From contig NZ_SOCP01000029.1 of assembly GCF_004364325.1 (NCBI RefSeq), positions 22,368-86,367 of the forward strand: 64,000 bases of DNA, read 5' to 3'. Of the stretch, positions 33,325 to 41,231 are shown in pieces (positions within the stretch are counted from its first letter, which is position 1; each line of letters begins with the position of its first letter). A program made the translations under genes and the position numbers. Below the pieces are notes generated by a model. The model was not told the origin of the DNA, did no database searches, and saw only the letters and a program-made list of their open reading frames with translations. This DNA is from Actinophytocola oryzae. GTDB lineage: Bacteria > Actinomycetota > Actinomycetes > Mycobacteriales > Pseudonocardiaceae.

Positions 33325-34450
33325 GCTTCTTGCGCTCCGGGTTGGGCGGCGCGGGCTTCTCCTGGTCGTTCGCCAGGCCCTTCTTCACCGAGTCCAGGAT
33401 CGCGAGGCCCTGACCGACCAGGCCCGCCGCCATCTCGCCGAGGCCGTCGGCGCCGCTCAGGATGTTGACGTTCGCTCCCTTCAGGCCGCCTGCCGCCTCC
33501 TTCACGATCTGCGGGAGCTGCTCGATGATGAGCCTGTCCAGCGCGACCCGGTCGTAGGACGCGGCTGCCGCGGCCTGGATCTCCGTCGCCTCCGCCTCGG
33601 CCTTCGCGATGATGCGGACCCGCTCGGCCTCGGCCTGCGCCGGCTTCACGACCTCCGCCACCAGCTGCTGCTCACGCAGTGACGCCTCGCGCTGCGCCAG
33701 CTCGGTGCGCGCGTTGATCACTTCCTGGGTCGCGGTCGCCTGCGCCAGCGGGCCGGACTGCGCGGCCTCTGCCTGGGCCTTGTCCACCTCGGCCTTGTAG
33801 CGGGCCTGGACGATCGACGTCTGGCGCACGTACTCGGCCTGGTTGCGGGCCGACTCCTGCGCGGCCTCCGCGGCGGCCTGGTCGGCCCTCGCCTGCGCGA
33901 TCGACGCCTCTCGCTGCACGGCGGCGTTGTGCGGGGCCGACAGCGCCGCGATGTAGCCGAGGTCGAGGTCGTCGATGGACTGGATCTGCAGCGAGTCGAT
34001 CGTGAGGCCGATCCGCGCCATCTCGACGGACGAGGCGTCGAGCACCTCGAGCGCCAGCTTCTGCCGCTCGGTGATGATCTCCTCGACGGTCATCGCGCCG
34101 ACGATCGAGCGCAGGTGGCCGGAGAAGATGCGGCCGGTCAGGTCCTCCATCTGCCGCTGGTCGGACAGGAAGCGCTGACCGGCGTTGACGATGCTCTCGG
34201 TGTCGTTGCCGACCTTGAACGCGATCACCGCGCGGACCTTCAGCGTGATCGCCTGCTTGGTCACGCACGTCTCGGTGATCTCGGCCTCGGCCATGTGCAG
34301 CGACAGGAACCGGACCTTGCGGAAGAACGGCATCACGAACGCGCCCCGCCCGGTCACGACCCGGAACGGCGCGTTGCTCTCGCCCCTGGCCTTCCCGCCG
34401 GAGATGAGCATGGCCTCGTCGGGGGCGGGCACGCGGTAGAAGAACATCAC
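33314..34450 (-). CDS. Flotillin-like SPFH protein
   Basis: The 378-residue protein has an N-terminal SPFH/band-7 domain (ISGGKARGESNAPFRVVTGRGAF and onwards to about residue 170). A long Ala/Glu/Gln-rich coiled coil with repeated AEA and QAE heptads (about 180-300) follows, then a Gly-rich C-terminus. That is flotillin architecture: membrane-associated scaffolds that oligomerise in lipid microdomains. A conventional N-terminal helix is not obvious. Its ATG overlaps the stop of the upstream NfeD-like gene, the usual flotillin partner, which supports a dedicated two-gene unit. Confidence 0.9.
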   Translation of the reverse strand: MMFFYRVPAPDEAMLISGGKARGESNAPFRVVTGRGAFVMPFFRKVRFLSLHMAEAEITETCVTKQAITLKVRAVIAFKVGNDTESIVNAGQRFLSDQRQMEDLTGRIFSGHLRSIVGAMTVEEIITERQKLALEVLDASSVEMARIGLTIDSLQIQSIDDLDLGYIAALSAPHNAAVQREASIAQARADQAAAEAAQESARNQAEYVRQTSIVQARYKAEVDKAQAEAAQSGPLAQATATQEVINARTELAQREASLREQQLVAEVVKPAQAEAERVRIIAKAEAEATEIQAAAAASYDRVALDRLIIEQLPQIVKEAAGGLKGANVNILSGADGLGEMAAGLVGQGLAILDSVKKGLANDQEKPAPPNPERKKLNP

Positions 34451-34674
34451 AAATCTCCAAACGGGTCTGTCCAGGGCGTGACATCCACGGTGCGCGCCCC
34501 ACGAGATTCGACGACCAACACAGTCGCACCTTTGGGAAGCGGTTCGTCGGAGAACGCGAGAAATGCCTCCGACCCACCCCTGATCTTGATCAGCACCTCG
34601 CCGGGTCCACCGTCACCGCGCGTGCCGACCAGCAGGACCCCGACACAGCCGACCGGCGAGTCGTCGGTACTCAT
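34447..34674 (-). CDS. Minimal NfeD-like OB-fold protein, flotillin partner
   Basis: The 75-residue protein is predominantly beta (GCVGVLLVGTRGDGGPGEV, KGATVLVVESRGARTVDV) and resembles the soluble C-terminal OB domain of NfeD proteins (G-x-x-G-x-x-x-T, RG-x-x-V). The membrane helices and serine-protease part of longer NfeD proteins are missing. It is translationally coupled to flotillin by an ATGA overlap. NfeD proteins with flotillins maintain membrane microdomains. The homology call is by pattern and context. Confidence 0.75.
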   Translation of the reverse strand: MSTDDSPVGCVGVLLVGTRGDGGPGEVLIKIRGGSEAFLAFSDEPLPKGATVLVVESRGARTVDVTPWTDPFGDL

Positions 34675-34722
34675 GACCGCTTCACGTTCGCGACGCTAGC
34701 GCACAGAGGTCCCGTTTGTGTC

Positions 34723-35928
34723 TCACCCCCGCAGATCGTCGACCCGTCGGGTGAGAAAGCGGCGTTCCGCCTCCGTCGGCGCCATGGCCAGCGCCTTCTC
34801 GTAGGCCGCCACGGCCTCCGGCACGCGGTTCATGCGGCGCAGGAGGTCCGCGCGGGTCGCGGGGAGGAGGTAGTAGTCGTCGAGCCGGAGCGTGTCGACG
34901 AGCGCGAGCGCGGCTGCCGGGCCGTCGACCTCCGCGATCGCGACCGCCCGGTTCAGTTCGACGACCGGTGACGGGCTGACGCGCGCGACCACCGTGTAGA
35001 GGTCGGCGATACGCCGCCAGTCGGTGTCGGCGGCGTCCTTCGCGGTCGCGTGACAGCCCGCGATGGCCGCCTGCAGCTGGTAGACCCCCGGGCGCGCCAG
35101 GTCGAACGCCCGGTCGAGCACGGCGACGGCTTCGTCGATCATCGCCTGGTCCCAGCGGGCACGGTCCTGGTCGGCGAGGGTGACGAGGTCACCGTCGGCG
35201 TCGACGCGGGTCGCGCGGCGGGCCTCGTGGAACAGCATCAGCGCGAGCAGGCCGCCCGCCTCCGGCTCGCCCGGCATCAGCTCGACGAGCACCCGGGCGA
35301 GCCGGATCGCCTCGGCCGTCAGGTCCGCGGTCGGGTCGGAGTAGTCCTTGTTGAACAGCAGGTACAGCACGCCGAGCACGCCGGAGGTGCGTTCGGCCAG
35401 CAGCTCGGCGGGCGGCACGCGGTAGGGGATGCGCGCGTTGCGGATCTTGCGTTTGGCGCGCACGAGCCGCTGCGCCATCGTGGCCTCCGGCACGAGGAAC
35501 GCACGCGCGATCTCGGGTGTGGTGAGGCCCGTGAGGGTGCGCAGCGTCAGCGCGACCTGCGCCTCGAGCGGGAGCGCCGGGTGGCAGCAGGTGAACATGA
35601 GCCGCAGCCGGTCGTCGGGGACGTCGTCGGGTTGCGCCGGTCCGGGATCGTCGTGCGTGGGCACGACCGGTGCGAGCCTGCGGAGCCGGTCGGTCTCGGC
35701 GGCACCGCGGCGGACGCGGTCGATCGCGCGGTTGCGGGCGGTGGTGGTGAGCCACGCCCCGGGACGGCGCGGCACGCCGTCCCGGGGCCAGGTGGCCAAC
35801 GCGCTGGCGAACGCGTCGGAGGCACACTCCTCGGCGAGGTCCCAGTCGCCCGTGACGCGGATCAGCGTGGCGACCACGCGTCCCCATTCGGTGCGGAAGG
35901 CCTCGTCGAGTGCGTCCTTCACCGCCAT
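34723..35928 (-). CDS. ECF42-group RNA polymerase sigma factor with C-terminal TPR-like extension
   Basis: The product is 401 residues. Region 2 covers about residues 10-80 (DLAEECASDAFASAL, WLTTTARNRAIDRVRR) and region 4 about 115-170 (LTLRTLTGLTTPEIARAFLV, MAQRLVRAKRKIRNA). The remaining 220 or so residues form a helical extension with LLFNKDYSD and VELNRAVA motifs. This fused extension and the two DGPF-motif genes directly upstream define the ECF42 group. The extension replaces an anti-sigma factor in controlling activity. The start overlaps the first DGPF gene by 10 bases, and a matching ECF42-type promoter precedes the operon, implying autoregulation. Confidence 0.92.
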   Translation of the reverse strand: MAVKDALDEAFRTEWGRVVATLIRVTGDWDLAEECASDAFASALATWPRDGVPRRPGAWLTTTARNRAIDRVRRGAAETDRLRRLAPVVPTHDDPGPAQPDDVPDDRLRLMFTCCHPALPLEAQVALTLRTLTGLTTPEIARAFLVPEATMAQRLVRAKRKIRNARIPYRVPPAELLAERTSGVLGVLYLLFNKDYSDPTADLTAEAIRLARVLVELMPGEPEAGGLLALMLFHEARRATRVDADGDLVTLADQDRARWDQAMIDEAVAVLDRAFDLARPGVYQLQAAIAGCHATAKDAADTDWRRIADLYTVVARVSPSPVVELNRAVAIAEVDGPAAALALVDTLRLDDYYLLPATRADLLRRMNRVPEAVAAYEKALAMAPTEAERRFLTRRVDDLRG

Positions 35929-36245
35929 ACGGGTCGCAGCTCGATCGCGCCGAACTTCGCGACGGGGTGACGTGCGGCGACCGCGACGGCCTCGTCGAGG
36001 TCGGCGCACTCGAGGATGTCGTAGCCGGCGATCTGCTCCTTGGTCTCGGCGAACGGGCCGTCGGAGACGAAGGTGCCGCCGCCGTCCTTCGGCCACAGGG
36101 TGGTCGCGTCGCCGACCGGACGCAGGCGCTGGCCTTCGAGTCGCTGGCCTGCGGCGGTCGTCTCCCTGACCCAGGTGAAGGGGTCGTCGTCGGTGGCGGT
36201 GTCCACGAGGTCCGGGTCCACGGTGACGAACATGAGGAAACGCAT
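35919..36245 (-). CDS. DGPF-domain (YCII-related) protein 1
   Basis: The 108-residue protein has the core motif SDGPFAETKEQIAGYDILE and ends in IELRPVW, the YCII-related/DGPF family associated with ECF41/42 sigma factors. The conserved Asp and His-like positions hint at a small ferredoxin-like fold enzyme or binding protein, but no activity is established. The ATG overlaps the stop of the second DGPF gene (TGATG), and its 3' end overlaps the sigma factor gene. Confidence 0.9.
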   Translation of the reverse strand: MRFLMFVTVDPDLVDTATDDDPFTWVRETTAAGQRLEGQRLRPVGDATTLWPKDGGGTFVSDGPFAETKEQIAGYDILECADLDEAVAVAARHPVAKFGAIELRPVWR

Positions 36246-36592
36246 CAGTCCTCCTCCAGTGGCCAGAAGGGCCGGATCTCGATGGGCGACCGCCCGGCCG
36301 CGGGATGGGTCGAGGCGATGGCGATGGCCTCGTCGAGGTCGCGGCACTCGAGGATCTCGAAGCCGGCGACGTACTCCTTGGTCTCGGCGAAGGGGCCGTC
36401 GGAGCGCAGTGTCCGCCCGTCGCGCACCCGGACGGTGACCGCTTCCGCCGGTGGGCGCAGCAGGGTCCCGGCATGCCGGGCGCCTCGGGAGTCGACGTCG
36501 CGGAGCCAAGCCATGAACTCGGGCTGCGCGTCGATCTCGGCTGGACCGATCCGACCGGCTCCGTCGTCGGTGATCATCAACATGTACCGCAC
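36245..36592 (-). CDS. DGPF-domain (YCII-related) protein 2
   Basis: The 115-residue paralogue of the next gene has SDGPFAETKEYVAGFEILE and IEIRPFW. It is the first gene of the operon. A GTG start is preceded by GAGGAGGAG, a strong ribosome-binding site. The TGTCGA/CGTC promoter about 47-72 bases upstream should place it under the control of the ECF42 factor encoded two genes downstream. The molecular function of DGPF proteins is unknown. Confidence 0.9.
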   Translation of the reverse strand: MRYMLMITDDGAGRIGPAEIDAQPEFMAWLRDVDSRGARHAGTLLRPPAEAVTVRVRDGRTLRSDGPFAETKEYVAGFEILECRDLDEAIAIASTHPAAGRSPIEIRPFWPLEED

Positions 36593-36638
36593 GAACTCCT
36601 CCTCATGACGCCGCCGGGTCGCAGCGTCTCACTCCGAC

Positions 36639-36664
36639 GACGCTGGCGCGTCCGGAAATCGACA
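36639..36664 (-). promoter_or_regulatory. ECF42-type promoter for the DGPF-sigma operon
   Basis: On the minus strand TGTCGA (plus 36659-36664) is followed after 16 bases by CGTC (plus 36639-36642). The ECF42 consensus I recall from Streptomyces work is TGTCGA at -35 and CG(A/T)C at -10. Transcription would begin about 40 bases upstream of the first DGPF start. Confidence 0.75.
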
Positions 36665-36687
36665 GGTGGGTTGGTGTCGATTTCCGG
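36652..36687. repeat. 13-bp-arm inverted repeat joining two divergent ECF promoters
   Basis: CCGGAAATCGACA and TGTCGATTTCCGG are perfect complements around a ten-base GGTGGGTTGG spacer. Each arm contains one of the two divergent TGTCGA -35 elements. The symmetry extends seven bases past TGTCGA, beyond what sigma recognition needs, so an additional symmetric binding protein is possible. Confidence 0.75.
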
Positions 36688-36700
36688 CGGGGGCGGCGTC
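36675..36700 (+). promoter_or_regulatory. Divergent ECF42-type promoter on the plus strand
   Basis: TGTCGA at 36675-36680 is followed after exactly 16 bases by CGTC at 36697-36700, the same arrangement as the opposite promoter. It would start transcription about 20 bases before the GTG at 36727, leaving room for the GAGGAG ribosome-binding site. Confidence 0.65.
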
Positions 36701-36726
36701 GGGTGGGGTGACGAGAGGAGTTCGAC

Positions 36727-36951
36727 GTGTACATCCCCACTGTGGTCCTGCGGGCCGGTGACGCTTCGGCGCGGGAGGCGGAGGCGCGGCTGGGCGAACT
36801 GGCGGCGAGCTGGTCGCGTCTGATCCGCCGCCGGCCCAGGAACCACCGCGCCAACCAAACCTTGATCAACGCCAACGCGGATGGTCACCTCGGGCAGCCC
36901 CCACCCGATCCCGGGGGCACCCCGCCACGCCAGTCTACCGGCAGGGGGTGA
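36727..36951 (+). CDS. Small ECF42-promoter-linked ORF running into a repeat copy
   Basis: The GTG start has GAGAGGAG 6 bases upstream and lies about 27 bases from an ECF42-type -10. The first 45 or so codons (YIPTVVLRAGDASAREAE, then a helical Ala/Arg-rich segment) are unique. From 36861 onward the frame is read through intergenic repeat copy 3 until a stop, giving 74 residues with a Pro/Gly-rich tail. The native gene was probably longer or ended differently before the repeat arrived. No family is recognised. Confidence 0.45.
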   Translation: MYIPTVVLRAGDASAREAEARLGELAASWSRLIRRRPRNHRANQTLINANADGHLGQPPPDPGGTPPRQSTGRG

Positions 36952-37004
36952 CAGTCCCGGGGATGTCGATCTTGCCTGTGGACAACCGACCCGGCTGTGG
37001 ACAA
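36861..37004 (-). repeat. Intergenic repeat copy 3 (type A, full length)
   Basis: Read on the minus strand, perfect DnaA boxes lie at plus 36996-37004 and 36977-36985 (19 apart), TAGACT at plus 36932-36937, the GCCCCC/GGGGGC hairpin at plus 36897-36918, and TTGATCAAG at plus 36861-36869. The core is identical to copies 1 and 6. The first box is 34 bases past the pirin stop. Confidence 0.92.
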
Positions 37005-37037
37005 CCTCCAAGGTTCCCGGAACGGCGCCGAGAAACG

Positions 37038-38027
37038 TCAGTCCGTCAGCCGGTCGTCGGCCGTCGTGCGGTGTGCCAGGTGTTCCGCGGGGATCTGGCC
37101 GAGGCGCCCTGCCTGGTAGTCCTCGAAGGCCGCGACGATCTCCTCGCGGGTGTTCATCACGAACGGGCCGTAGCGGGCGACCGGCTCGTTGATCGGGGCG
37201 CCGCCGAGGACCAGGATCTCCCAGCCTGTCGGGGAGTTCGCCGGCTGCGTGTCCGCCGCTCGCACGGACATCGCGTCGCCCGCGCCGAACAGCGCCAGCT
37301 GGCCTTCCTCCAGGGGGCGGCCCGCCGTGCCGACCGTGCCCCTGCCCGACAGGACGTACACGAGCGCGTTGTAGTCGGCGGGCCACGGCATCGCGAGGCG
37401 GGCACCCGCGCTCACGGTCGCGTGCAGGTACGTGATCGGCGAGTGGGTCATGCCAGGGCCGTCGTGACCGTCCAGCGAACCCGCGATCACGCGGACCAGC
37501 GCGCCGCCGTCGTCGCTCGACAGCAGGGCCGCGTCGGCAGCGTGAATGTCCTGGTAGCGCGGGGTCGTCATCTTCAGCGCGCGCGGGAGGTTGACCCACA
37601 GCTGCACGCCGTGGAACAAGCCGCCCCTGGCCACCATGTCCTGCGGCGGCACCTCCTGGTGGAGGATTCCCGCACCGGCGGTCATCCACTGCGTCGCGCC
37701 GTCGGTGATCAGGCCGCCGCCACCGATCGAGTCGGTGTGCGCGAAGGCGCCGTCGATCATGTACGTCACGGTCTCGAAGCCGCGGTGCGGGTGCCACGGG
37801 GTGCCCTTCGCCTCACCGGGCCCGTACTCGACGGCACCCATGTGGTCCAGCAGCAGGAACGGGTCCGCAAGCGCGAGGTCCACGCCGGGGAACGGGCGGC
37901 GGACCTGGAAGCCTTCGCCCTCCAGGAACTTCTGCGCCGTCACCACCCGGTACGGCTCCCGCCAGTCGGCGTCGGCCGGCACGGTGAGACGGGGCAGGGT
38001 CAGTGTGTCCGCGGTGATCGCCGGCAT
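37038..38027 (-). CDS. Pirin family bicupin protein
   Basis: The 329-residue protein has the pirin N-terminal cupin with the metal-binding pattern WHPHRGFETVTYMIDG and a downstream TAGAGILHQEVP. A C-terminal cupin follows (ALVYVLSGRGTVG). Bacterial pirins include quercetin dioxygenase-like enzymes and redox-dependent modulators of metabolism. The length is somewhat above the usual 230-300. The ATG has GGGAGG 7 bases upstream. A copy of the DnaA-box repeat begins 34 bases after its stop. Confidence 0.92.
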   Translation of the reverse strand: MPAITADTLTLPRLTVPADADWREPYRVVTAQKFLEGEGFQVRRPFPGVDLALADPFLLLDHMGAVEYGPGEAKGTPWHPHRGFETVTYMIDGAFAHTDSIGGGGLITDGATQWMTAGAGILHQEVPPQDMVARGGLFHGVQLWVNLPRALKMTTPRYQDIHAADAALLSSDDGGALVRVIAGSLDGHDGPGMTHSPITYLHATVSAGARLAMPWPADYNALVYVLSGRGTVGTAGRPLEEGQLALFGAGDAMSVRAADTQPANSPTGWEILVLGGAPINEPVARYGPFVMNTREEIVAAFEDYQAGRLGQIPAEHLAHRTTADDRLTD

Positions 38028-38114
38028 TGTGTGCCTCCCTGGAACGGAACTCCTACCCACTCCAAAGGTAGTTGCGCCTTCAATTATTCCACTTGCCCGA
38101 TAGGGTGCCGCGCC

Positions 38115-38648
38115 ATGCGCTGGCAGATCCCCATTGTCTGGGTCATCGGCTCGGTCGTCACCGGCACCATCGCGGTCCTTCTCACCACCGGACGCGGGTA
38201 CCTGCCGCTCAGGCCGGTGCCACTGCTGTCCGGCCAGGAGATGTTCACGCTCGTCGTGCTGGTCGCCGCGCTCTTCATCGCGCTGTTCGCGCTCGGCTGG
38301 CGCACGGTCGAGGCGACCTGGCTGCGCTGGAGTGATCCGCGGTCGGTCGTCCTCTGGGCGCTTCTCGTCGGCGGCGCCGGGCTCGGCGGGTGGGGCTTCG
38401 CCGCGGCCGTCACCTTCGACGCCGGCTTCTCGCTCACCGCGCAGCTGATCCTCGTGTACACGTGTGGTGGGCTGCCGTTCGCGCTCGTCGCGGGGATGCT
38501 CGCGCGGCCGGTGGTGGTGAACGCGGCCGCTGTCGTGATCACCGTGATCGCGGTGCTGGTCGGGCTCACGATGATGGACTCGCCGCTGCAGACCCTCGTC
38601 ATGTTCCTGCAGTTCTTCGTCGGCGGCGGTGGGATCAGACTGCTGTGA
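38115..38648 (+). CDS. Polytopic membrane protein of unknown function
   Basis: The 177-residue protein has about five hydrophobic helices (IPIVWVIGSVVTGTIAVLLT, TLVVLVAALFIALFALGW, SVVLWALLVGGAGLGGWGF, TAQLILVYTCGGLPFALVAG, VVITVIAVLVGLTMM). No family is recognised. It is divergent from pirin with about 87 bases between and converges on the kinase gene with a 14-base overlap. Confidence 0.7.
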   Translation: MRWQIPIVWVIGSVVTGTIAVLLTTGRGYLPLRPVPLLSGQEMFTLVVLVAALFIALFALGWRTVEATWLRWSDPRSVVLWALLVGGAGLGGWGFAAAVTFDAGFSLTAQLILVYTCGGLPFALVAGMLARPVVVNAAAVVITVIAVLVGLTMMDSPLQTLVMFLQFFVGGGGIRLL

Positions 38649-39423
38649 CCTGCCCGGCGGCCCGTTCGAGGCCGCGCATCGACTGTTCGGTCGAGTGCGG
38701 GTGCAGTGCGTGCACCGCGAGGCGGTAGAGCAGCGCGTGCACCAGGACCTGGTGCCATTCCGGGAGGTGGGCCCAGCGCTTCGGCAGACCCTCGTCCGCG
38801 CCGCCCCACGCGAGGGCGTCGACGACCAGGACACCGGCGGCCCACTCGGGCGGGCGGTGGAACGCGGTGAAGTCGACGATGCCGGGGGCGGCGTCGCCGT
38901 CGAACAGGACGTTGCCGAACAGGTCGCCGTGGACGACCTGGTTGCGCAGGCCGAGGGGTTTGCGGGAGCCGGAGATGACGTCGAAGAGGCGACCGCCGAG
39001 CGACGGGTTGAGCGGGGCGGGCTCGATGCCCGCGGCGGCGCGGTCGGCCATGGCGAAGACGTCGGCCCTGGTGGCGAGGAAGCGCGGCACGGGTAGGTCG
39101 GCGGTGGCCTTGTGGAGGCGCAGGGAGGTGGCGATCACCTCGTCGTAGCGGGGCTCGTGCCGGCCGGCGACGAAGCGGGAGGCGACCCAGCCGCCGACTA
39201 CGTAACGGCCGTCGCTGGAGCGGAGGGGGCGGCCGATGCGCAGGTCGGGGACGTTCAGCTCGCCGAGGGTCTGCGCGACCCAGGACGCCTCGGCCGGGTT
39301 GGTCACCGGGCGCAGCGCGATGTCGTCGCAGCGCCACCGCGGGCCGGTGCCGATCAGCTCGGGCACGCTTTCCTTCGCTCCGAAAGCGGACCGCACATGC
39401 TGGGGCGGTGGGGACGCAGTCAC
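38635..39423 (-). CDS. TIGR02569-type aminoglycoside-phosphotransferase-like protein
   Basis: The 262-residue protein has NQVVHGDLFGNVLF (catalytic loop) and GIVDFTAFHRPPEWAAGVL (metal-binding Asp), placing it in the APH/choline-kinase fold. The N-terminal part and synteny (between adnAB-ATL and moeZ, as in Rv3205c) fit the actinobacterial TIGR02569 family, whose substrate is unknown. A canonical N-lobe ATP-binding Lys is not obvious. A repeat copy lies about 100 bases upstream of its start. Confidence 0.85.
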   Translation of the reverse strand: MTASPPPQHVRSAFGAKESVPELIGTGPRWRCDDIALRPVTNPAEASWVAQTLGELNVPDLRIGRPLRSSDGRYVVGGWVASRFVAGRHEPRYDEVIATSLRLHKATADLPVPRFLATRADVFAMADRAAAGIEPAPLNPSLGGRLFDVISGSRKPLGLRNQVVHGDLFGNVLFDGDAAPGIVDFTAFHRPPEWAAGVLVVDALAWGGADEGLPKRWAHLPEWHQVLVHALLYRLAVHALHPHSTEQSMRGLERAAGQVTAV

Positions 39424-39527
39424 GACCAGGCACGCTACCTGGACGCACCGTGATTGTCGGGCAGGTCACGCCGTAGTGGCGTGCCGCCGACCCGAAAGAA
39501 CCAGCCGAGCGGCGGATTGTCCGCCTA

Positions 39528-39649
39528 GTGGTGCAGTAGGCAGCCCCCACCCGATCCCGGGGGGCCGCCCCGAGGCCAGTCTATCGGCTGTCGGGGGTGG
39601 GGCCGGCTCGTCGCGGGCTGTTGTGGACAACCCGTGCGGCTGTGGACAG
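39528..39649 (-). repeat. Intergenic repeat copy 4 (type B)
   Basis: On the minus strand CTGTCCACA (plus 39641-39649, one mismatch) and TTGTCCACA (plus 39622-39630) are 19 apart. TAGACT lies at plus 39578-39583 and GCCCCC/GGGGGC at plus 39543-39565. The sequence after the hexamer is GGCCTCGGGGCGGCC, not the GGCGTGGCGGGGTG of type A. The first box is 39 bases past the moeZ stop. The rest of the 264-base gap shows no gene. Confidence 0.88.
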
Positions 39650-39687
39650 GTGCCCGCGCGACACGGGGTCGCGCGGGCACTCGATCG

Positions 39688-40866
39688 TCAGTAAGTCGGC
39701 AGGCTCGGGTCCACGTCGCGGGCCCAGCCGAGGACGCCGCCACCCACGTGGACCGCGTCCTTGAAGCCGGCCTTGTGCAGTGCCGCCAACGCCTCCGCGG
39801 AACGGGCGCCGGACTTGCAGTGCAGCACGATCGGCTTGTCCTGCGGCAGCGTCGCGAGCGCGGCGCCGGACAGGATCTCGTCCTTCGGGACGAGGGTCGA
39901 GCCCTCGATCTTCACGATCTCGTACTCGTGCGGCTCGCGGACGTCGATCAGGGCGAAGTCGTCGCCCCGGTCGAACTTCTCCTTGAGCTCACGCGGGGTG
40001 ATCGTGTGTCCGGCGGCCGCCTGTTGCGCGTCGTCGGAGACCACGCCGCAGAACGCGTCGTAGTCGATCAGGCCCTCGATCGGCTTGGTCTCGGGGTCCT
40101 TGCGGATCTTGATCGTCCGGTACGACATCTCCAGCGCGTCGTACACCATCAGCCTGCCGAGCAGCGGCTCGCCGATGCCGGTGATCAGCTTGATCGCCTC
40201 GGTGACCATGACCGAGCCGATCGACGCGCACAGCACGCCCAGTACGCCGCCCTCGGCGCAGGAGGGGACCATGCCGGGCGGCGGGGGCTCGGGGTAGAGG
40301 TCGCGGTAGTTCAGGCCCTGTCCGTTGGGCGCGTCCTCCCAGAAGACGCTGACCTGGCCCTCGAAGCGGAAGATCGAGCCCCAGACGTAGGGCTTGCCGA
40401 GCAGCACCGCCGCGTCGTTCACCAGGTAACGCGTGGCGAAGTTGTCGGTGCCGTCCAGGACCAGGTCATAGCCGGCGAACACGTCCAGCGCGTTGTCGGT
40501 GGTCAGCTGCTCCTGGTGGACCTCGACGTTCACCAGCGGGTTGATCTCGGCGATCGACTCCTTGGCGGAGATCGCCTTCGGCTTGCCGACGTCCGACACG
40601 CCGTGGATCACCTGGCGTTGCAGGTTGGACTCGTCGACCACGTCGAAGTCGATCACGCCGAGCGTGCCGACACCGGCCGCGGCCAGGTAGAGCAGCGCTG
40701 GACTGCCCAGCCCACCGGCGCCGACGACCAGGACCTTCGCGTTCTTCAGACGCTTCTGCCCGTCGACCCCGACATCCGGGATGATCAGGTGGCGGCTGTA
40801 GCGGGCGACCTCGTCCTTGGTCAGCTCGGCGGCCGGCTCCACCAGCGGTGGCAAACCGCTTGCCAT
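39688..40866 (-). CDS. moeZ: Adenylyltransferase/sulfurtransferase MoeZ
   Basis: The 392-residue protein has a MoeB/ThiF E1-like domain: VVGAGGLGSPALLYLAAAG (nucleotide-binding glycines), DESNLQRQVIHG (Arg finger), and DGTDNFATRYLVND. A C-terminal rhodanese domain carries the active-site loop HCKSGARS. It adenylates and then thiocarboxylates sulfur-carrier proteins such as MoaD, ThiS and CysO for molybdopterin, thiamine and cysteine synthesis. TCGAGGAGG lies six bases before the ATG. The position corresponds to Rv3206c. Confidence 0.94.
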   Translation of the reverse strand: MASGLPPLVEPAAELTKDEVARYSRHLIIPDVGVDGQKRLKNAKVLVVGAGGLGSPALLYLAAAGVGTLGVIDFDVVDESNLQRQVIHGVSDVGKPKAISAKESIAEINPLVNVEVHQEQLTTDNALDVFAGYDLVLDGTDNFATRYLVNDAAVLLGKPYVWGSIFRFEGQVSVFWEDAPNGQGLNYRDLYPEPPPPGMVPSCAEGGVLGVLCASIGSVMVTEAIKLITGIGEPLLGRLMVYDALEMSYRTIKIRKDPETKPIEGLIDYDAFCGVVSDDAQQAAAGHTITPRELKEKFDRGDDFALIDVREPHEYEIVKIEGSTLVPKDEILSGAALATLPQDKPIVLHCKSGARSAEALAALHKAGFKDAVHVGGGVLGWARDVDPSLPTY

Positions 40867-41018
40867 GGGTTCCTCCTCGACGCGTGACTGGTAACCCCAA
40901 GTCTCTCCAGTACTAACGCGTTCTTCCCAGCCGACCTTCCCCGGCTCCCACATCCCGAGACGGACGCCACCCGGCCCCGCTCAGCAGCAAGATCAACTCC
41001 GCGAATGGCGACGCAGTG

Positions 41019-41139
41019 GGTTGCGTAGGCAGCCCCCACCCGATCCCGGGGGGCCGCCCCGAGGCCATTCTATCGGCCCAAGGGGGCGATAACCGCACGT
41101 CACGCGGGGTTGTGGACAACCGGCCCGGGCTGTGGACAA
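41019..41139 (-). repeat. Intergenic repeat copy 5 (type B)
   Basis: On the minus strand perfect DnaA boxes lie at plus 41131-41139 and 41111-41119 (20 apart). TAGAAT lies at plus 41067-41072 and the hairpin at plus 41032-41054. The element ends in GGCTGCCTACGCAACC. It sits in the 365-base gap between the moeZ start and the DUF3152 stop, with its boxes 93 bases past the latter. The rest of the gap shows only the hairpin at 41191-41221. Confidence 0.9.
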
Positions 41140-41190
41140 CTCCCCTACGCGCACAGGGTGTCGCCTTCCGGCCACCAAACGGTCTGCGCC

Positions 41191-41221
41191 GCTACAGGTG
41201 CCTACGGACGTCACGTGTAGC
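41191..41221 (-). terminator. Hairpin downstream of the DUF3152 gene
   Basis: GCTACAGGTG and CACGTGTAGC pair over ten positions with one mismatch around an 11-base loop, 11 bases past the stop codon. There is no T tract. This is a candidate actinobacterial-type terminator. Confidence 0.4.
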
Positions 41222-41231
41222 AGCGGCCGAG

